DNA of 20,633 nucleotides. Origin: Syntrophaceae bacterium UBA5619 (GTDB lineage Bacteria; Desulfobacterota; Syntrophia; Syntrophales; UBA5619). Below, one piece after another: positions 1-8,023 of the stretch. The stretch is taken from the NCBI GenBank assembly GCA_002424545.1, contig DIKL01000061.1, positions 201-20,833 on the forward strand. The letters are read 5' to 3'. The notes beneath the pieces were generated by a model. The model saw only the letters and a program-made list of their open reading frames with translations. It made no database searches and was not told the origin of the DNA. Within the stretch, counting starts at the first letter, position 1. Each line of letters begins with the position of its first letter. The position numbers and the translations under genes were made by a program.

Positions 1-24
1 GTTCAATCCCAGTACCGCCTACCA
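1..24 (+). tRNA. tRNA 3' end (partial, isotype not determined)
   Basis: The window opens inside a tRNA gene. The T-loop TTCAATC (2-8) is followed by the 3' half of a T stem (CCAGT), a seven-base acceptor strand (ACCGCCT), discriminator A and an encoded CCA at 22-24. The pairing geometry predicts a 5' acceptor strand of AGGCGGT, which lies outside the window. The anticodon is also outside, so the amino acid cannot be named. An intrinsic terminator follows directly, as expected for the end of a tRNA transcript. Confidence 0.78.
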
Positions 25-34
25 AGAAAATCAA

Positions 35-67
35 GGGGTTGCGGGTCATACCGCAGCCCCTTTTTTT
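35..67 (+). terminator. Intrinsic terminator after the tRNA
   Basis: Ten-base arms GGGGTTGCGG (35-44) and CCGCAGCCCC (51-60) pair throughout with one G-U, around a six-base loop, and are followed by seven T (61-67). It ends the tRNA transcript. On the other strand the same hairpin is followed by TTGATTTTCT, so it may also stop transcription arriving from kdsD. Confidence 0.9.
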
Positions 68-109
68 CCATGATGAATGCGATGCACATGATCAGAATCG
101 CAAGCACTT

Positions 110-1102
110 CTATTCGGAAAGCGTAATCTTCAATGTGCCGCCACGTCCAAGGATGTCGTGGAGATGAATGTAGCCCTTCAGGCGGGCCGTTTCGTCGGTG
201 ACGACCAGCGTGGTGATCTCCTCTTGCTGCATGTATTCGATCGCCTGCGCTACGGAGGTTTCTTCGTGGATGGTTTTGGGAGAGTGGGTCATGAAGGCGT
301 CGATTTTCTGATCGAGGAAATTCTGCCGGCGGCGGACCAGGCGCCGGACATCGCCGTCGGTCAGGATGCCGAGAAGGGTCTCCGCTTGATCCACGACCAG
401 GACGAATCCCTTATTCATTTCGTCCATTTTCCCGATCGCGTCGAGAATGGGCGTGTTTCCGTAAACACGGGGAATCTGAATGCCGCTGATCATCACGTCG
501 CCGACCTTGGCGCGAAGTCTGGCGCCGAGGCTTCCGCCGGGATGGAATTTGAAGAAGTCTTTTTCCTGAAAACGATTTCGATGGATCAGCGCAACGGCCA
601 GGGCGTCTCCCATCGCCAGCGCGGCCGTGGAGCTTGAGGTCGGCGCGAGACCGAATGGGCAGGCCTCCCTGGCAACCCCGACGTCGATCACGATGTCGCA
701 GGACCTGGCCAATGTCGAGGTGAGGTTACCGGTGAAGGCGATCCGCGGCACGCCTATCCGGCGAATACTGTCCACGATCATGTTGAGTTCGGTGGTTTCT
801 CCACCGTGGGAGATTGCAATCAGAACATCATCTTTCGTTACAATTCCCAGATCCCCATGAAGTCCCTCGACGGGATGGAGAAAAAGGGCCTGTGTCCCCG
901 TGCTGGTCATCGTCGCGACGATTTTCCTGCCGATCAGTCCTGATTTTCCGATACCGGTGATAATCACGCGCCCCTTGCAGTGGTATATCAGTTCCACCGC
1001 CTGCGCAAAATTTTCTCCCACCCGGTCGATCAGTTGAAGGATACTCTCCGCCTCGAGCTGTAGGACATCCTTCGCTTGCCGGATGGAATCTTCTTGACTC
1101 AT
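110..1102 (-). CDS. kdsD: Arabinose-5-phosphate isomerase (KdsD/KpsF family)
   Basis: It interconverts D-ribulose 5-phosphate and D-arabinose 5-phosphate, the first step towards Kdo for LPS inner core, in the cytosol. The 330 residues match the family length (about 328). An N-terminal SIS domain carries TGIGKSG (49-55), SHGGET (98-103), REACPFGLAPTSSS (145-158) and FHPGG (186-190). Two CBS repeats follow from about residue 204 (GDVMISG; later AFMTHSP at 269-275). K53, E105, E146 and H187 lie at a constant offset of six from the catalytic K59, E111, E152 and H193 recalled for the E. coli enzyme. The frame could open 60 bases earlier, but AGAGG sits five bases before this ATG. It is the last gene of the minus-strand group, 171 bases after the secreted-protein gene. 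No kdsA, kdsB or kdsC is visible nearby. Confidence 0.95.
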   Translation of the reverse strand: MSQEDSIRQAKDVLQLEAESILQLIDRVGENFAQAVELIYHCKGRVIITGIGKSGLIGRKIVATMTSTGTQALFLHPVEGLHGDLGIVTKDDVLIAISHGGETTELNMIVDSIRRIGVPRIAFTGNLTSTLARSCDIVIDVGVAREACPFGLAPTSSSTAALAMGDALAVALIHRNRFQEKDFFKFHPGGSLGARLRAKVGDVMISGIQIPRVYGNTPILDAIGKMDEMNKGFVLVVDQAETLLGILTDGDVRRLVRRRQNFLDQKIDAFMTHSPKTIHEETSVAQAIEYMQQEEITTLVVTDETARLKGYIHLHDILGRGGTLKITLSE

Positions 1103-1248
1103 AAAAACCTCTGCAGTGGATTGTAGCGTTCCGAATCTTTCAGGATGCATCACCATTTCCACGGTGAGCGACGCTATCAGATATCCCCGTGCCTTACAAG
1201 ACGGAATTTCATCAACCTGATCGGGAAGGGGATCCCTTCAGTGAACCG

Positions 1249-1273
1249 ACCGCATTGCTATGAATCATGCGGT
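1249..1273. repeat. Inverted repeat directly after the secreted-protein gene
   Basis: Perfect seven-base arms ACCGCAT (1249-1255) and ATGCGGT (1267-1273) flank an 11-base spacer. Read on the minus strand, the hairpin starts at the base after the stop codon of the gene at 1274-2413. No T run follows, so it is not a canonical terminator. It could be an mRNA 3' stabiliser, a Rho-independent pause or a protein site. Confidence 0.5.
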
Positions 1274-2413
1274 TCAGGAGTGTTTGCCGAGAGTCGTTTT
1301 GAGATATTCCACCATCAACTCTTCCAGCATCTGCTCCCGGGGAACCTTTGCGGAGAAATCTTGTTTTTTGACTTCCTTGGTTGTGATTTTACCGGCCTGG
1401 AGCGCGGAGGACTGTTGCGCCAGCCGCAGGGCGATATATTTTTCCGTCAGGTCGGGATGGGATAATCCCAGAAGCCTTTGATACGCGGAGACCACCTGGA
1501 CCGGCGCCGGTAAGTTGGGAGCTTCGAGGATCGCTTTGGAATCACGGGCAAACCTTTTCATGCCGTCGAGGATATGACCTGTCTTGACAAAATTGATTCC
1601 GGACCACCCGGCCCGGAGCCATTGAAAAACGCCGGTTCTGACCGTGGCCGGTGAACCACCGGAGTCGACATACACAATAACGGAAAAATAATCATAGATA
1701 TAGGATTTGACCCAACCCAGACCGGTCATCGAAGAGCCGGGTTCTCCCGAGTAATAGTAATTCCATTGGTCATCGTTCCCCAGGATGGCTCCCTTCTTTC
1801 CAACGTCGGAGGGTCGGATCTGTTTTGAAATGGAAACCAGCGACCGTCGACCTTTATGATTGAAGAGGATCAACGTTCTTTTCAGATCGTATTCATGGTA
1901 TACGCCCGTGGTCAGGTCCGGCGTATTGGAATCGCGCTGTAATCCGTGAATGACGACAGGTTCGGCGGCGGCCGGCATCTTCGAAAGGTCGGGCATATTT
2001 TTCGATTCCCCCTGGGGACCGGTCCAGAGAGAGTATCGCATGGAAGAAGGCCTCGTGAGGGCCGAGGGAATCAGAGGATTATAGGAATACTCCAGTAAAT
2101 TGGGGAATGCGATCCTGGTGTCGAATTCGGAATAGGCCCCGGAGCTATCCTGGAATTGAGGAAGAGCGGTTTCCCGTTTCGATTTGGAAGAGAGAACGTA
2201 ATCGGCGAGAGTTGTGACGGCCTGAAAATCGAGTCCGGTTTTGGGATTGATGCAAAGCTGAACAAGCTTCATTGCCGCCACGGGCGCGGAGGCGGAAATG
2301 TCCGAAGAGCCGGCCCAGGCCGGAGAACGAAATGAAACCGTCACCAATATAAAAATCAGAACGGTCGACAACCGGCGGGTTACGCCGTGGAAGTGCCTAT
2401 TGACAATTTTCAT
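1274..2413 (-). CDS. Secreted protein of unknown function
   Basis: I do not recognise this 379-residue protein. It begins with a basic stretch (R13, R14) and a hydrophobic core (about residues 16-28), then AWA-G, giving a signal peptidase I site after residue 34. The product should therefore be periplasmic or exported. No lipobox and no later membrane segment is seen. The mature part is rich in Ser, Tyr and Gly, with a middle section (about 185-260) of alternating aromatic and polar residues (NDDQWNYYYSGEPGSS, SYIYDYFSVIVYV) that suggests beta structure. The C-terminal 60 residues are charged and probably helical. No catalytic motif stands out. It starts three bases after the crotonase stop codon, with no strong ribosome-binding site, so translational coupling is likely. 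kdsD lies downstream. The intact frame and signal peptide make it a real gene; function is open. Confidence 0.85.
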   Translation of the reverse strand: MKIVNRHFHGVTRRLSTVLIFILVTVSFRSPAWAGSSDISASAPVAAMKLVQLCINPKTGLDFQAVTTLADYVLSSKSKRETALPQFQDSSGAYSEFDTRIAFPNLLEYSYNPLIPSALTRPSSMRYSLWTGPQGESKNMPDLSKMPAAAEPVVIHGLQRDSNTPDLTTGVYHEYDLKRTLILFNHKGRRSLVSISKQIRPSDVGKKGAILGNDDQWNYYYSGEPGSSMTGLGWVKSYIYDYFSVIVYVDSGGSPATVRTGVFQWLRAGWSGINFVKTGHILDGMKRFARDSKAILEAPNLPAPVQVVSAYQRLLGLSHPDLTEKYIALRLAQQSSALQAGKITTKEVKKQDFSAKVPREQMLEELMVEYLKTTLGKHS

Positions 2414-2416
2414 CGG

Positions 2417-3232
2417 TCAGATTTTCTTTGCTTTCTTCTCCATCGCCTTCTGAAGAGCTTCCTGGATTTCGCGGGTGTTTAAAAATGCGGAATTCCAGGC
2501 AGCGACATACCTGAGCCCGTCTTGGACGCTATGATCTTCCATGTAGGCGAGGATCCGTTTCGATCCCCGTACGGCCGGGGAGGCGTTCTCCGAAATCTCC
2601 GCCGCCAGGGCGAGCGCGCCGGCCATCAGCGCTTCCCGGTTATCGTAGAGCTCGTTGACGAGGCCCATCCGCAAGGCCTCTTCCGCCGCGAAGTCCCGAC
2701 CGGTGAAGGCCAACATTCGGGTATTTCCTTGACCGATGATTCGGGGTAGGCGGTTGAGGCTGCCCATGTCGGCCACGATCGCGATTTTGGTTTCGCGGAG
2801 CGAGAAGATCGCGTCGCGGCAGGCGAGACGAAGATCGCAGGCGGCACTGATGTCCAGTCCGGCGCCGATGCAGTGCCGATGGATTGCGGCGATGTAGATG
2901 TTGTCGCCGGCGCTCATCCGGTCGAACCCCTCCTGCATGCGAAGGATGAGGCGGTAGAGCTCCTCCCGCGCGTCGGCGGTTGCCCCGGTCAGCGCATCCC
3001 GGTGGTTCATAAAAAACTCAAAAACGTCGATGCCGACGCTGAAGGATTTTCCGCGTCCGGCGAGGACAACGACGCGAACTTCCGGATCCGCTTCGAGTTC
3101 ATCGATCACCCGCGGCAGGTCCTGCCAGAAAGGCCAGTTCATCGCATTGAGTTTTTCGGGACGGTTTAGATAGAGGACGGCCGTCTTGGATTGGGGATTT
3201 TTTTCAATCTCAAAAAACGGATAAACGCCCAT
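2417..3232 (-). CDS. Crotonase-family enzyme, dienoyl-CoA isomerase-like
   Basis: This 271-residue protein has the enoyl-CoA hydratase/isomerase fold. Oxyanion-hole segments are SVGID (65-69) and CIGAG (121-125). Three acidic residues, D127 (GAGLD), E147 (LRET) and D155 (VADMG), match those of mammalian ECH1, delta(3,5)-delta(2,4)-dienoyl-CoA isomerase, whose neighbouring sequence is also similar (RLPRIIG at 161-167). Plain hydratases carry two Glu instead. A dienoyl-CoA isomerase shifting double bonds during unsaturated acyl-CoA oxidation is the best guess, but the substrate is unproven. The start is fixed by AAGGAGG about seven bases before the ATG. It heads the group with the secreted protein and kdsD, a combination with no obvious metabolic logic. 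Confidence 0.88.
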   Translation of the reverse strand: MGVYPFFEIEKNPQSKTAVLYLNRPEKLNAMNWPFWQDLPRVIDELEADPEVRVVVLAGRGKSFSVGIDVFEFFMNHRDALTGATADAREELYRLILRMQEGFDRMSAGDNIYIAAIHRHCIGAGLDISAACDLRLACRDAIFSLRETKIAIVADMGSLNRLPRIIGQGNTRMLAFTGRDFAAEEALRMGLVNELYDNREALMAGALALAAEISENASPAVRGSKRILAYMEDHSVQDGLRYVAAWNSAFLNTREIQEALQKAMEKKAKKI

Positions 3233-3252
3233 AATTTCGCCTCCTTTTTATC

Positions 3253-3269
3253 GGGTTTCGTTGAAACCC
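3253..3269 (-). promoter_or_regulatory. Hairpin in the 5' leader of the crotonase operon
   Basis: Perfect seven-base arms GGGTTTC (3253-3259) and GAAACCC (3263-3269) enclose three bases. In the predicted minus-strand transcript the hairpin sits a few bases before the AAGGAGG ribosome-binding site. It might modulate translation or mRNA stability. No T run follows, so it is not a terminator. Confidence 0.4.
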
Positions 3270-3291
3270 TCATCACCTTTGTCTGATCGCC

Positions 3292-3321
3292 CTTCTAACG
3301 GAAGAGGAGAGCCGTTGTCAA
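3292..3321 (-). promoter_or_regulatory. Predicted sigma70 promoter of the crotonase operon
   Basis: On the minus strand a perfect -35 TTGACA (3321-3316) is followed after 18 bases by TAGAAG (3297-3292), a four-of-six -10. Transcription would start near 3285, leaving a leader of about 50 bases that contains the hairpin at 3253-3269. It is the best match in the 240-base gap (3233-3472) between the divergent genes. I see no strong promoter for the opposite gene there. Confidence 0.45.
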
Positions 3322-3472
3322 TGAATATATGATTTCGAAGGTCCGGATCCGCTTCGTCCGATTCTTTTCTTGAACGAATATGGTAATTCTGATAGACGCC
3401 GACCATGGATGAAATCATATTTTCAACCGCGAAAAGCGATGAACTGCGAAATCTTCCTCCGGAGTATCGGGA

Positions 3473-4234
3473 ATGAAGGCGATCTTTATTTCCGATGTCC
3501 ATCTGAAGGGGCCGAACGGGCCGGGATATGAGAAATGTTTGCGTTTCCTTCGAGCCCTGCGGGGCAGCGGTGCGCCGAACCTCGATCCGCTGGCGAAATG
3601 TTGCGATCTTCTGGTCATCGCCGGAGATTTCTTCGACTTCTGGTTTGAAAGAGGAGGGCAAATCTTTCCGTCATTTCGGCCGGTGGTCGAAGTGCTGGCG
3701 GGATTGCGACGGGAAGGGGTACGGATCTGTTTCTGCGAAGGAAACCACGATTTTTCCCTCGCCGATTATTTTTCCGAAACGCTTGGGATCGAGGTTTTCC
3801 CGGGAGATGCGGAGTTCGCTCTGGACGGGCGGCGCGCCTTTGTTTCCCATGGCGATACCGTGGACACGGAAAACCGCCGCTATCTCACGCTGCGTCGATT
3901 TCTTCGGAGTCCGTTTGCATACGGTCTGCAGCGAAGGTTACCGTTGCGCTTTCTCTGGAGTATTGCTCGGTCATGTTCGGAGATGGGACAAGGAATCTCC
4001 CCGGGGGCGCAGCAGCGGTTGTCTGATGTCATGTACCGGTTTGCCGTCGAAAAGTACCGTGAAGGCTGGGATGCCGTCATTCTGGGGCACAGCCATCAGG
4101 CGATCCTCAGGCGGGAGATGGTCGAGGGACGAATGAGAACCTTTGCGCTGCTCGGCGACTGGATCGTCCATGATTCCTTCTTGGTTTATGAAGGCGGACG
4201 CTTTGCGATGAAACGATTTGAATCGGCCGTGTAG
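3473..4234 (+). CDS. UDP-2,3-diacylglucosamine diphosphatase-like phosphoesterase (LpxH family)
   Basis: This 253-residue calcineurin-like metallophosphoesterase has all the metal motifs: DVH (8-10), GDFFDFW (51-57), GNHD (90-93), HGD (126-128) and GHSH (205-208). Motif spacing and length fit LpxH (about 240 residues), which hydrolyses UDP-2,3-diacylglucosamine to lipid X at the inner face of the cytoplasmic membrane during lipid A synthesis. An amphipathic stretch around 137-165 rich in Arg and Leu fits the membrane-facing insertion of LpxH. The start has GGAG about ten bases upstream. It stands alone, divergent from the crotonase operon and tail to tail with the MoaB-like gene 22 bases on. 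No other lpx gene is present, so a related phosphoesterase role is possible. Confidence 0.8.
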   Translation: MKAIFISDVHLKGPNGPGYEKCLRFLRALRGSGAPNLDPLAKCCDLLVIAGDFFDFWFERGGQIFPSFRPVVEVLAGLRREGVRICFCEGNHDFSLADYFSETLGIEVFPGDAEFALDGRRAFVSHGDTVDTENRRYLTLRRFLRSPFAYGLQRRLPLRFLWSIARSCSEMGQGISPGAQQRLSDVMYRFAVEKYREGWDAVILGHSHQAILRREMVEGRMRTFALLGDWIVHDSFLVYEGGRFAMKRFESAV

Positions 4235-4256
4235 CAAGGGGGGGCGGTCGGGACCT

Positions 4257-4748
4257 TCAGGACGCGCATTCCGAGTCGTCGCCCTTGATCTTTGCAATCG
4301 CATGCGGAAGAGACGGAAGCAGAACGGCGAGATTTTCCATTGCACCCTTCGGACTGCCGGGGAGATTGATGATCAAGGTCCGCCCCCGGATGCCGGCCAA
4401 TGCGCGCGATATCATTGCATGGGGTGTGACGGCCGCGCTGTGTCGGCGCATCTCTTCCGCCATTCCCGGGATTTCCCGTTCGATCACTTCCCGGGTGGCA
4501 TCGGGCGTTACGTCCCGCGGGCTCACGCCGGTTCCTCCCGTCGTCAGGATCAGATCCGGCCGTTCACGGTCGCTGCACTCCCGCAGGGCACGCTGGATCA
4601 GCTCTTTTTCATCGGGAACGATTTGCCGGCCGATCACCTCCATCCCTGCCGCTTCGAGCATTTCGGCGATCTTCGGACCGCTCCCGTCCTCCCGCTCGCC
4701 ACGGAAGCCCCGGTCGCTCACCGTGATGACAACGGCCCTGTAATCCAT
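4257..4748 (-). CDS. Molybdopterin adenylyltransferase-like protein (MoaB/MogA family)
   Basis: This family binds molybdopterin and adenylates it before metal insertion, in the cytosol. The 163 residues cover a single MoCF domain with ITVSDRG (8-14), TTGGTG (69-74), RDVTPD (78-83) and NLPGSPKG (128-135). The length is close to MoaB (about 170) and MogA (about 195); I cannot choose between them. The frame is open 81 bases further upstream, but that stretch lies inside the EF-G-like gene. The chosen ATG comes one base after that gene's TGA, with AAGGACGAGG upstream, so translation is probably coupled. No other molybdenum cofactor gene is in the window. Confidence 0.9.
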   Translation of the reverse strand: MDYRAVVITVSDRGFRGEREDGSGPKIAEMLEAAGMEVIGRQIVPDEKELIQRALRECSDRERPDLILTTGGTGVSPRDVTPDATREVIEREIPGMAEEMRRHSAAVTPHAMISRALAGIRGRTLIINLPGSPKGAMENLAVLLPSLPHAIAKIKGDDSECAS

Positions 4749-4749
4749 C

Positions 4750-6828
<2,079 letters not shown>

Positions 6829-6875
6829 GGAAGCTCCTTTCCGGTGACCAGGACCCTGATTCTATGTGCCTGAGC

Positions 6876-6905
6876 TCTTTAGCTTACCCGTCAGTTCAAT
6901 GTCAA
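6876..6905 (-). promoter_or_regulatory. Predicted sigma70 promoter of the EF-G-like/MoaB-like pair
   Basis: On the minus strand a perfect TTGACA (6905-6900) is followed after 17-18 bases by CTAAAG or TAAAGA (6882-6876), a weak -10. The predicted start would leave a leader of about 40 bases before the ATG at 6828. The -10 is poor, so confidence rests on the -35 and the divergent context. Confidence 0.42.
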
Positions 6906-6920
6906 GACAAATCTGGCGCG

Positions 6921-6951
6921 AAATCGAGGGATGAAATCGACGCAAAATCGA
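6921..6951. repeat. Three direct copies of AAATCGA between divergent promoters
   Basis: The heptamer AAATCGA occurs at 6921-6927, 6934-6940 and 6945-6951, spaced 13 and 11 bases, about one helical turn each. All three copies fall between the two outward -35 boxes at 6900-6905 and 6955-6960. This fits a shared operator or a curvature/UP element; no binding protein is identified. Confidence 0.5.
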
Positions 6952-6954
6952 TGC

Positions 6955-6982
6955 TTGACTTTTCAAAAGATTGTGCTATTTT
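6955..6982 (+). promoter_or_regulatory. Predicted sigma70 promoter of the M23 peptidase gene
   Basis: The -35 TTGACT (6955-6960) is followed after 16 bases by an extended -10, TG-C-TATTTT, with the hexamer at 6977-6982. Transcription should start near 6989, about 45 bases before the ATG at 7035. No terminator-quality hairpin lies between here and argJ apart from the weak one before secA, so read-through into secA is possible. Confidence 0.6.
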
Positions 6983-7034
6983 CTGGCCGCTTTTTGCATT
7001 ATGATCCGCCAACCGATTGGAAATAGGAGTATTG

Positions 7035-7940
7035 ATGCCGAGGAATATCTATACACTCCTGATTCTTCCAAAGAAAGACAAGTCCGCAAAGAAAATCAGC
7101 ATGTCCGGAACGCTGGTTTGGGGCGTTTCCATATTCGTAATGGTTCTTGTCCTGTTTATGTCCTATTTGTCCTATGATTATATTCACATCCGCAGGGAAC
7201 AGGCCGAACTGAATCGTCTGAAGCAACAGACGGCGGAGCAGAGGCGTCAGATCGACGGGCTGGTGTCCAAGGTCGATCAGTTTGCCGTAAAAATGGACGA
7301 ATTGAGGCAAGTGGATCAGAAAATCAGAATCATGGCCAAGCTTGTCGTCGGCAAAGACAAGGATCAGCTCCTTGGAATCGGTGGGCCGGTGAGCGAGGAG
7401 AATCGTCTGCGCTCCAAGGTCATCGCCGATGATCAAGCGATGATTTCCGTGATCGGCCGCCAGGTGGAGCATCTGATGGACGACGCCGCCGTTCGGGAGC
7501 GGAGTTTTACGGACCTGTTGATTTTCCTTCAGCGGAAGAAATCGCTTCTTGCCGCTACCCCTTCCGTGTGGCCGGTTTTGGGGTGGGTAACGTCGGAATT
7601 CGGCAAGCGGTTGTCCCCCTTCGGCAGCGAACCGGAATTTCATAAGGGGATCGATATTGCGACGCGCGCCGGAACACCTGTTCATGCGCCCGCGGACGGT
7701 ATCGTTGCGGAGGTTGCCTATCGGCATGATCTGGGACAGATGGTCCGGATCGATCACGGTCACGGCATATCGACGCTCTTCGGTCACCTCTCGAGAGCGA
7801 TTGTCCGGAACGGGACGACGGTCCGCAAGGGGGACAGGATCGGCCTTGTGGGAAATACGGGACGAAGTACCGGATCCCATCTTCATTATACCGTCAACAT
7901 GAACGGGGTTGCGGTCAATCCAAGGAAATATCTGAATTAA
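7035..7940 (+). CDS. Membrane-anchored M23 (LytM-type) metallopeptidase
   Basis: This 301-residue protein has one membrane segment (about 27-46), an alpha-helical coiled coil (about 52-100) and a C-terminal M23 domain (about 175-300), giving a periplasmic peptidase tethered to the inner membrane. The zinc ligands are present: HxxxD at H203-D207 and HxH at H282-H284, plus H251 in FGHLS. It is therefore likely an active peptidoglycan endopeptidase, not a degenerate EnvC/NlpD-type activator. The frame extends 18 bases upstream to a TTG, but TAGGAG at 7024-7029 fixes the ATG at 7035. A gene of this type before secA and argJ is a familiar order in deltaproteobacteria such as Geobacter. The exact cross-link cut and any partner are unknown. 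Confidence 0.92.
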   Translation: MPRNIYTLLILPKKDKSAKKISMSGTLVWGVSIFVMVLVLFMSYLSYDYIHIRREQAELNRLKQQTAEQRRQIDGLVSKVDQFAVKMDELRQVDQKIRIMAKLVVGKDKDQLLGIGGPVSEENRLRSKVIADDQAMISVIGRQVEHLMDDAAVRERSFTDLLIFLQRKKSLLAATPSVWPVLGWVTSEFGKRLSPFGSEPEFHKGIDIATRAGTPVHAPADGIVAEVAYRHDLGQMVRIDHGHGISTLFGHLSRAIVRNGTTVRKGDRIGLVGNTGRSTGSHLHYTVNMNGVAVNPRKYLN

Positions 7941-7987
7941 TCCGCTGAGCAGGGAAACAAAACATCCGTCCGTTGAGGAGTGTCTCC

Positions 7988-8013
7988 ACCGGTCATGGCG
8001 CCGGTTTTTTTTT
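7988..8013 (+). promoter_or_regulatory. Hairpin plus T tract in the secA leader (possible attenuator)
   Basis: ACCGG (7988-7992) pairs with CCGGT (8001-8005) across an eight-base loop, and nine T run from 8005 to 8013, directly before the secA ribosome-binding site GAGG at 8014. The stem is short, so it is a weak terminator at best. A second small hairpin (GGAG 7977-7980 with CTCC 7984-7987) lies just upstream. It may limit read-through from the M23 gene. Confidence 0.4.
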
Positions 8014-8023
8014 GAGGAACATT

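Noticed and set aside
1230..1240. GGGATCCC palindrome in the gap before kdsD
   Set aside because: Eight bases with no loop, extended symmetry or second copy; expected by chance.
3248..3661. Minus-strand frame of 137 codons across the gap before the LpxH-like gene
   Set aside because: It overlaps the start of a gene with all metal motifs and covers the predicted crotonase promoter; the translation shows no fold-like pattern.
4235..4256. Possible bidirectional terminator between the convergent LpxH-like and MoaB-like genes
   Set aside because: The 22-base gap is G-rich but has neither a stable stem nor a T run on either strand.
6999..7886. Minus-strand frame of 295 codons opposite the M23 gene
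   Set aside because: Antisense shadow of a gene with intact active-site motifs; composition is biased and no start signal is seen.
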